DNA of 64,000 bases from Zhengitettix transpicula (taxonomy: Eukaryota; Arthropoda; Insecta; Orthoptera; Tetrigidae): contig CM073593.1 in the NCBI GenBank assembly GCA_037074705.1, forward strand, positions 22,262,001-22,326,000. Direction: 5' to 3'. Positions 58,306 to 64,000 of the stretch are shown here, one piece after another. Under the pieces are notes generated by a model. That model was given only the letters and a program-made list of their open reading frames with translations, did no database searches and was not told the DNA's origin. The translations under genes and the position numbers were made by a program. How positions within the stretch are numbered: the first letter of the stretch is position 1; the number at the start of each line of letters is the position of its first letter.

Positions 58306-58411
58306 TTGTTCTCGGAGCTCAAACGGGTTTTGCATAATTGTAGAACGCAATGTTTCGACGACTAAAAGCTCTGTCGTCATCTTCTAGGCGAAGACTTCGC
58401 TCCGAGAACAA
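58306..58411 (-). ncRNA. hammerhead-like hairpin, decayed
   Basis: Outer arms TTGTTCTCGGAGC (58306-58318) and its perfect complement (58399-58411) enclose, on the minus strand, CCTAGAAGA, stem II GACGAC with loop AGAGCTTTTA and GTCGTC, then GAAAC (58352-58388). A hammerhead core is CUGANGA-stem II-GAAA. The only core defect is an extra or changed base in the first box (CTAGAAGA for CTGAAGA). The GAAACATTGCG continuation resembles PLE terminal repeats. No PLE coding remnant is adjacent. Confidence 0.5.
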
Positions 58412-58429
58412 TATATTGATCATTGAAAA

Positions 58430-59690
58430 TAATTACAAAAATGTACCCAGATTATTTTCTAATTAAAAATTAATATAAGTAAACTATTACCGGAAGAATC
58501 ATATGTATTATAGCATCTTCTATAGATAGTAATATAAGGTACGATATTATATATCTTTACATTAATAATAGATTCTCATAGAGTATAATTCGACGAAAAG
58601 TTTTTCGCATCTAGAATATTCTGGTAGCGTCTGTGCAAGTTGATGAAACTTCTAGTTTTCAGTATTGGAGTCCGCGACACTTTTTTCGTTTTTTTAATAA
58701 GTTAAGAAAAAGTAGGTCGTAGAACACAGAATATTAAAAATTTTAACACACATACAAAATGAAGAATAGAAATAACGCTAAGAGAATTAATTAATTCATA
58801 AAAGTTATCGTAAAATAAGGCACAATTATGTTTGTATTCGAAATTAATGAGCCATAATTTTAGAAGGTTCTGATGTTAGAAAACAAGGCAGTGAGGACCT
58901 AAACGAGATCAAGAAGCAATTAAAATCAGAGACGTCTCCGTACAGCAGGAATATATAATTGGTCTTGGAAGTGTATTGATGAAGTAATGTTGGGCTCCGT
59001 GTCGAAAAATGTTGACTGTCAGCTGTGGACTAAATGTTTAGGAAGGGCCAACTTTAATTTATTATCGGTAACGGTGATGGAACCGAAGCAAAATTTTGCA
59101 GCCGATGTAATACGGCATATATAAGATTTAACACGTTACGTAGCGAGGTCCGACCCGGGCGGCATTTTCTGAGGGCGGTAAAATTTGGTAAATTCTGTAA
59201 ATTTTGGATTTAAATAGCTACATAGGCGAATTTGGCCTGTGTACCGTTCGGCTGAAACTCACGCTACAAAAAATGCTTCCTTCAACAAATTAAATTAAAT
59301 TATGTCTTTAGTTTCGATTATAAAGGCGGCGGTAAGAAGATGTTGTTTATAACTCACAGTTAGTTAAAATAATATCCAGGCAACAAGAAAAATTGAGTTG
59401 TTTAGTTATGGTACCGAATTGGGGAAATGAGATATATTGACGACGAGAAAGTTGAAAATTTATTTTAAGTATATAGACTTCTAGAAAAAATATTGAAGGG
59501 GTCGTGGCATCTAGTGAAACAGAGAGAGCATTTTGTACGACGAGTGACAATGAAACTCAAAGGAGTCAGCTTATGCATCATATAACAAAAAACAGAGAGT
59601 CTTGATAGAAATTTAAAAATTAATAATAACCCTTTATTATTAAAATTTAATACTTACAAATAAAAGAATTAAAATGAAAAAAATTACGTC
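58430..59690. other. intergenic, nothing recognised
   Basis: AT-rich sequence without supported frames. No shared repeat was noticed until the PLE-1 end at 59691. Confidence 0.5.
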
Positions 59691-59747
59691 TGATTGAAAA
59701 TAATGAAAAAGAAAGATAGTCAATACAGACAAATAAGGGTAATATAA
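59691..59747 (-). repeat. PLE-1 end, left part of interrupted palindrome
   Basis: ATGAAAAAGAAAGATAGTC, AATACAGACAAATAAGGGT and AATATAA match the PLE-1 terminal sequence at 17785-17830. The sequence breaks at ATAA (59744-59747), where LTR-A8 is inserted, and resumes at 60842 with ATAAGTACCACACAACG. Confidence 0.65.
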
Positions 59748-60841
59748 TGAAATAATCAAATAATGGGTCATTTAATTTAAATTTTTTTAATATAAAGAAT
59801 TTTAATGAATTTTCCTGTCGTTGAAGCGCCAGTTATGTAATAATTAAATGGAAGACTTTTTATTAAATGAAAAGATCGAAATTAACAAACAAAAGATTTA
59901 TTTATTTTGTGGCAACAAAAAATGATTACAAACACAAAATTTGAGATCTCATTCTCTCAGGGCCTTGACTGGGTTTCATAATGGACACAACAAATTGATT
60001 TTAAAATCTTATTAACCAACAGTTCACATTTACCTAACAATATGTCGATAGAAAGAAATTAAAAAAGAAATGAAATTAACTTTGACAATTAAAAGAGAAC
60101 GAAATCTGACTATTCTTTAATTACGTTTACACTTAATCATTAGTTTTGGTTTTGTTACTTACATCTGTCCAGCTGGTACCAGCATTTTTTTTGGTTTCGG
60201 AAGTCTACTATTGAAAAATTATACACTGATTATAAAAGTCGACTCACAGATTTTACACTATTGAAGTCAAAATTGATAGACTCACAGGAATTCGGAAGAT
60301 ACTCCTGAATGTTAGCTATCTTTTGTCTGCTTGCCTTATACGAATCCTATGATTCGTAGATTTGTTAGTCTTTTACCGCTTTGGACTTAAGCTGCAACTT
60401 TACTATTCCGGCTGGCTGATTTCCTTTCCTAACTGGCTTTAGACGTAAACTCTCTTAGACTTTCCTGGCTGGCTTTTACTTATCGATATTTACGATGTAA
60501 TACTCCGTGAATGTTTTTACTTTGTCTTAAATTCACAACTTTGTTTAATAATACATTAACGACGGCTAGTCTCTGTTCTAGTATTATTTGTTCCGTCGTC
60601 TAAATGTCCCGCCACCAACTAACGGTTATATTACTTGTTCTGCTACTCACGATGTTTTTCCGCGAACGGCTACTACTTCTCTCTAGTTTGAGCGCCCATA
60701 CGCCATTTTTGACTTTTCGACAAAGCAAGTGAGCTCGCTTTTCCATTGTCGCTTTGTTCGATCAGACCGCTGTAATGGACTTATCAAACAAATCAAATTT
60801 TTATGTACAAACAATTAATGGCCTAATTAATTGGCATTACA
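59748..60841 (-). repeat. LTR-A copy A8 (solo LTR) inside PLE-1
   Basis: A 1094-bp copy with TG...CA ends and a perfect 4-bp duplication ATAA (59744-59747 and 60842-60845). The intact host sequence is known from other PLE-1 copies, so the insertion borders are certain. A GTAAGT hexamer lies on the minus strand at 60157-60162 next to GGTACCAG, and the CTGGGTTTCATAATGG box near 59970. One CGTTGAAGCGCCA sub-unit lies near 59820. This copy sets the boundaries for the whole LTR-A family. Confidence 0.8.
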
Positions 60842-61000
60842 ATAAGTACCACACAACGTTTCTGGGATTCTTGTCTCTTCGTCAGCTAAGAAGAGCCTTC
60901 TTAGCACCTGACGATAGGAACAAGGATCCCAGAAACAATGTGTGGTATTTGTATTACCCCTTTTTTGTCTGTATCACTATCTTTCTTATTCATAAATAAA
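60842..61000. repeat. PLE-1 palindrome, right part
   Basis: GTACCACACAACGTTTCTGG, ATTCTTG and CTTCGTCAGCTAAGAAG are followed at once by the inverted copy CTTCTTAGCACCTGACGA, TAGGAACAAGGATCCCAG and AAACAATGTGTGGTA, then the rest of the PLE-1 end (TTGTCTGTATCACTATC). With 59691-59747 it forms two PLE-1 ends joined head to head, with arms of about 110 bases and almost no loop. Incidental frame: 60754-60999. Confidence 0.65.
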
Positions 61001-62084
61001 ATAATTGATAAATTAATCATACATTAAGAACTAATAAACATAGTAATTAAATTTTACACATTCTTGACTAACTGTTTGAATTAATATTCATTTGCCTGCA
61101 TGGAGAGAATTATATGTAACTTAATATTGTACCTGAATGTTCAAAACGTTGATTGCAGCTAGAGGGATGTAAGCAGATAACTTTCAAGTGCGGCCTACCA
61201 ACAACTTTGTGTAGCTTTGATAAATTGCGTTGGAAGAGCAAATACACCGCATCCAGAAATTAATTTCTACTCTGAAATTGATTTTAATTGCGGAATCTTA
61301 AACTACTAATGCAATTACAATCTCCAGTAAGTTTGTAAATTCTAGTTCGACTCTAAATCTTACAGGGTAACCATAATAAGCGGTAAAATATCATCTCCCA
61401 ATTGACTGAAATATTGCAAACAAATACACTAAAGCTTTATGCGATTGTTATATTTAGGACGTCGGAACTGTAAAAGGACTGATTATTAAATTTTAATTTG
61501 CATCTAGTTGATTGCTCTCGTCTTTCACACAAAATGAAAATGTTACGGTTATATTTTGATACAGAGATTTGTTTACAACTGCTGATAGAATATGTTCGTC
61601 CTTACTTTTTCTTCAACGGGTTACTACAGCGAATTCTACCTGTACCAAATTCCTTTTTCGTAGTTTTTAAAATTTCTTCTACAATATTAGTGTCATCTAT
61701 CTTCTCAAAACTAATTTTGTTTACAATACACGATGCTTACAAAGAAAAGTAAATTGGGCAAACTGAGTTTTATCATTTTTTAACGTGATGGGTAACTATT
61801 TACGATATTCTCAAAGTCGTTCGCCGCTTTAGAGAGCACGCTTTAACTATTTTTGTATAGCGAACATCCAAAAAGTCAGATTATAGGAAGTTTCCGCTTA
61901 GTCTCAAAATGGCGGATTTTGAAAAAAAATAAAAGTATTTGTATCGCTCCTCTTAAGAGCAATGTAACGTTTCGTACAAATATGTTCAACGGTTTCTCGT
62001 AAAAAGTTAACAAAACCAAGATGACTATTTCCTTGAAGATGGCGGACAATATTTTCATATGATTTAAAATCTTCTCGCACTAGT
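61001..62084. other. intergenic, nothing recognised
   Basis: AT-rich with frames up to 84 codons (61498-61752) lacking family features. No shared repeat was noticed. Confidence 0.5.
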
Positions 62085-62426
62085 ATATTATAGTGAATAA
62101 CATCGGTAAGTGGCCGCCCTTTGTCCGCGGGCCTGAGAGGGAATTATATAAAAGTTCACGTGTGTCCGAGAGGCCCCAAGAAGCCGAGGGTACGCGTCCC
62201 TTTTTTTGCATCGTTTGGGGGGGGGGGGCGGAGTAAGGATATATACTCCGCACCCGGGAGAAAGTGGACAGACAGACAAAGAGGACTGAAGGTGGACAGA
62301 CAGAGAGAGGACTGAAAGGGAAATGAGAGAGGCGAGAGGGTGCAAAATTTGGCTAGCTGTAACGAACAAAAGTTTTGGAGTGTTGACGTCCATCGCGTGG
62401 AGGCCTAAGAAGGAGATCGAGGGGTG

Positions 62427-63004
62427 TGTAATATAATAGTCTACACGTGCCATCTTATCATAACGTTTCTTTCGCATAGCGGACCTAAGTGGGCGCAGCT
62501 GTAAGAACGCTGAGTCTAGTGAAGTCAGCACTTTAAGTGGCGTGTGCAGCAATGCACACGGCAGCAGAAATCATTCCACCCTGTAAGAGCTCTCATTGGA
62601 GACTAAAAATCATCAGGGAGGGGGAAAGGAGTCTTCGAATTGTTCAGAGCTTCTTGGGAACGGCAGTCGTGATCCAACCTCCAGACGGGTCGGTGGCTCC
62701 TGGTGCTATCCGCCAGTTTGTCTTCCTTTATTTTATTTCTGACTATTAAATCTCTTTATTCTTCATCAACTCTTATTTGACTGAAGTGCAGCGAAACACC
62801 AACCACTACGCCTAGGTTCAATTAGTTGAACCCGAACCCTCACGTTACCGACTTTCCTATTTCCTGTTCTTAATTCTTTCTTTATCCTCTAGATCGGTAG
62901 CCAGGTGAGCAAACGGAGGTATAGCTCGGTTGGTGAACGATCTATCTGGACTTCCCATTCCCAACTGCTGGAATGTTACATGGTGGCAGTGCTGGAATGT
63001 TACA
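62427..63004 (+). repeat. LTR-B (solo LTR) nested in LTR-C
   Basis: A 578-bp insert that is absent from the other LTR-C copy, running TGTAATATAATAG...GGAATGTTACA with a perfect GGTG duplication at 62423-62426 and 63005-63008. TG...CA ends and a 4-bp duplication mark an LTR. Its last 40 bases read CTGGAATGTTACA, TGGTGGCAGTG, CTGGAATGTTACA: the LTR end, a TGG-led primer-site-like motif, and the LTR end again. A tRNA-like A-box segment lies at 62915-62950. Confidence 0.75.
62915..62950 (+). repeat. tRNA-like A-box segment in LTR-B
   Basis: GGAGGTATAGCTCGGTTGG followed by TGAACGATCTATCTGGAC, nearly the same as 27165-27200. No B box follows before the LTR end, so it is not a tRNA gene. Confidence 0.35.
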
Positions 63005-63320
63005 GGTGCTACAAGACCAGTGATCCGATTCAAGTCGGCTCATGCTACGAGATAAAGTAAGGGTCACCATTAATGTAAAGCGCCTTCAGACGTTAAAGAT
63101 TTATTTTACACAGTACGGAACTAAGCTCTGTTTGTGAATAAAAACAAAGCCTCCCACATTACCTTGTAGAGAAGAATTATTTCATTAACAAAGACGGAGC
63201 TAATTATTGTTATATTTTTGCAGACTATATATATCTGCTGGCTCCCAATATTTTTTTTGTATTTTTTATGTAATAAAGTTTTTTTATATATATGGTAATA
63301 AAGTCTAATCAATACAATAT

Positions 63321-63437
63321 ATCAATGATATATAGTTTCATCGAAAGCTACAAATAGTTTCATTCTAGTGGTATCAGTTAATCGATAAATGTTAATAGCA
63401 GCAATTATTATCGCAGTCAGAACATTTGAATAGTGAG
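63321..63437. other. short spacer
   Basis: AT-rich sequence between LTR-C and the LINE relic; no feature seen. Confidence 0.5.
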
Positions 63438-63790
63438 AGTTTTTCTAGAGAATCGCAAATTCAGAACGAGAGTAAGCGGTGAAATTTTCACCTTTCACCA
63501 GATCAAAGCAGGCGTTCCCCAAGGTAGTGTCGTTGGACCTACCTTGTACTTGACCGACCTTCAACCACAACTACAATTGCAGGAACATTCACTGATGATA
63601 CAGTTATCATGACCATAAATGAAGATCCAATAGCAGGGAACAGGAATTTACAAGACCACCTTAATCTACTTCAGGAATGAATGGATAAATGGAGAATCAA
63701 AGTTATCCACTTCAAAGCGGTACAGGTAGCATTAAGCAACATAAACACCAATAGTTTGAATGGACCAGTACAAATGATTTACTTTCATCA
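63438..63790 (+). pseudogene. LINE reverse transcriptase catalytic fragment
   Basis: The plus strand reads VFLENRKFRTRVSGEIFTF, IKAGVPQGSVVGPTLY, then after a frameshift near 63563 TTTIAGTFTDDTVIMTINED, RNLQDHLNLLQE, stop, MDKWRIKV. In Jockey/CR1-type LINEs, (K/R)AGVPQGSVLGP.LY precedes the catalytic F.DDT box and the Q..L..L..W..KWRIKVN.sKS segment. Here FTDDT keeps both catalytic aspartates, but a frameshift and a stop kill the frame. It may belong to the same family as 51700-51938, which covers an earlier part of the enzyme. Confidence 0.75.
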
Positions 63791-64000
63791 CATTCGTGCA
63801 GTATATCATGTTATTTAAATGAGTGCAGTTTTTAAAGTAATTTTTCTGGCCTTGAGTGATGAGTCGCAAACGTGAAATAAGATGACTTTAACAGAAAACA
63901 TTCTACTCTTTCCAATGGTAACACAAAGAACTTGATTGTAGCAAATAGTTTTTTACTATTTGCGTGTGAAAATGCACAAAATTTGAAACTCATATATAGC
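63791..64000. other. window end, nothing recognised
   Basis: AT-rich sequence with no supported frame or shared repeat. Confidence 0.5.

Larger units (their letters stand above)
62089..63316 (+). repeat. LTR-C copy 2 (solo LTR) split by LTR-B
   Basis: Starts TATAGTGAATAACATCGG and ends AATAAAGTCTAATCAATACA, with perfect ATAT duplications at 62085-62088 and 63317-63320. Without the nested insert it is about 646 bp and matches 15488-16135 in inverted orientation throughout. A G12 run at 62217-62228 replaces the C6 run of the other copy. AATAAA signals lie near 63273 and 63297. The 154-codon minus frame at 62088-62552 spans the LTR and part of the insert and is not a gene. Confidence 0.7.

Noticed and set aside
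62088..62552. 154-codon minus-strand frame
   Set aside because: It crosses from LTR-C into the nested LTR-B insert, so it cannot be an ancestral gene; it includes a poly-G run read as Pro.

Overview
The window reads as gene-poor, AT-rich nuclear DNA from a large-genome invertebrate, most likely an insect. No bacterial gene organisation (operons, ribosome binding sites, closely packed long reading frames) is visible. The longest open frame is 163 codons and looks random. What can be recognised is a dense, nested graveyard of eukaryotic transposable elements of types common in insects: Helitrons, Penelope-like elements (PLEs), mariner and pogo DNA transposons, Jockey/CR1-like LINEs, tRNA-derived SINEs and LTR elements. 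I cannot name the species. No host protein-coding gene is certain; three short exon-like stretches (50762-50843, 52985-53166, 57457-57636) are listed at low confidence.

Layout. 1-900: an LTR-like repeat cut by the window edge and a degraded inverted relative. 3.8-4.3 kb: a ~540-bp retroposon here called element D. 8.0-9.1 and 10.8-11.9 kb: two LTR-A copies. 12.35-12.89 kb: element D with a 12-bp target duplication. 13.1-13.9 and 19.3-20.1 kb: Helitron family B. 15.5-16.1 kb: LTR-C. 17.3-17.6 kb: two tRNA-SINE pieces. 17.7-19.3 kb: a PLE carrying a second PLE. 21.1-21.6 kb: PLE-like tandem units. 23.0-24.8 kb: a PLE composite with inverted arms carrying hammerhead ribozyme motifs. 26.0-26.8 kb: a PLE palindrome and element D. 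28.4-28.6 kb: a mariner remnant. 28.9-30.0 kb: a foldback element. 32.6-37.8 kb: three Helitron family A copies, a PLE fragment and an LTR-A copy. 41.7-44.2 kb: two transposase relics around an LTR-A copy. 46.0-48.4 kb: a long Helitron A followed directly by LTR-A. 48.7-49.4 kb: a pogo relic. 51.7-52.7 kb: LINE, PLE and mariner pieces. 53.6-54.1 kb: Helitron B. 55.2-56.7 kb: a complete Helitron A. 57.8-58.4 kb: truncated element D and a hammerhead-like hairpin. 59.7-61.0 kb: a PLE palindrome split by LTR-A. 62.1-63.3 kb: LTR-C split by LTR-B. 63.4-63.8 kb: a LINE reverse transcriptase relic.

All coding relics carry stops or frameshifts, so none should make an intact enzyme. Insertion order is readable in several places: LTR-A8 interrupts a PLE palindrome, LTR-B interrupts LTR-C, and LTR-A5 and A7 sit in the AT tracts at Helitron ends. 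The observations most worth following are the hammerhead-bearing PLE arms, the variable ~280-bp modules inside Helitron A, the LTR-A ends that repeat a primer-binding-site-like motif and keep a conserved splice-donor hexamer, and element D with its tandem palindromic head.
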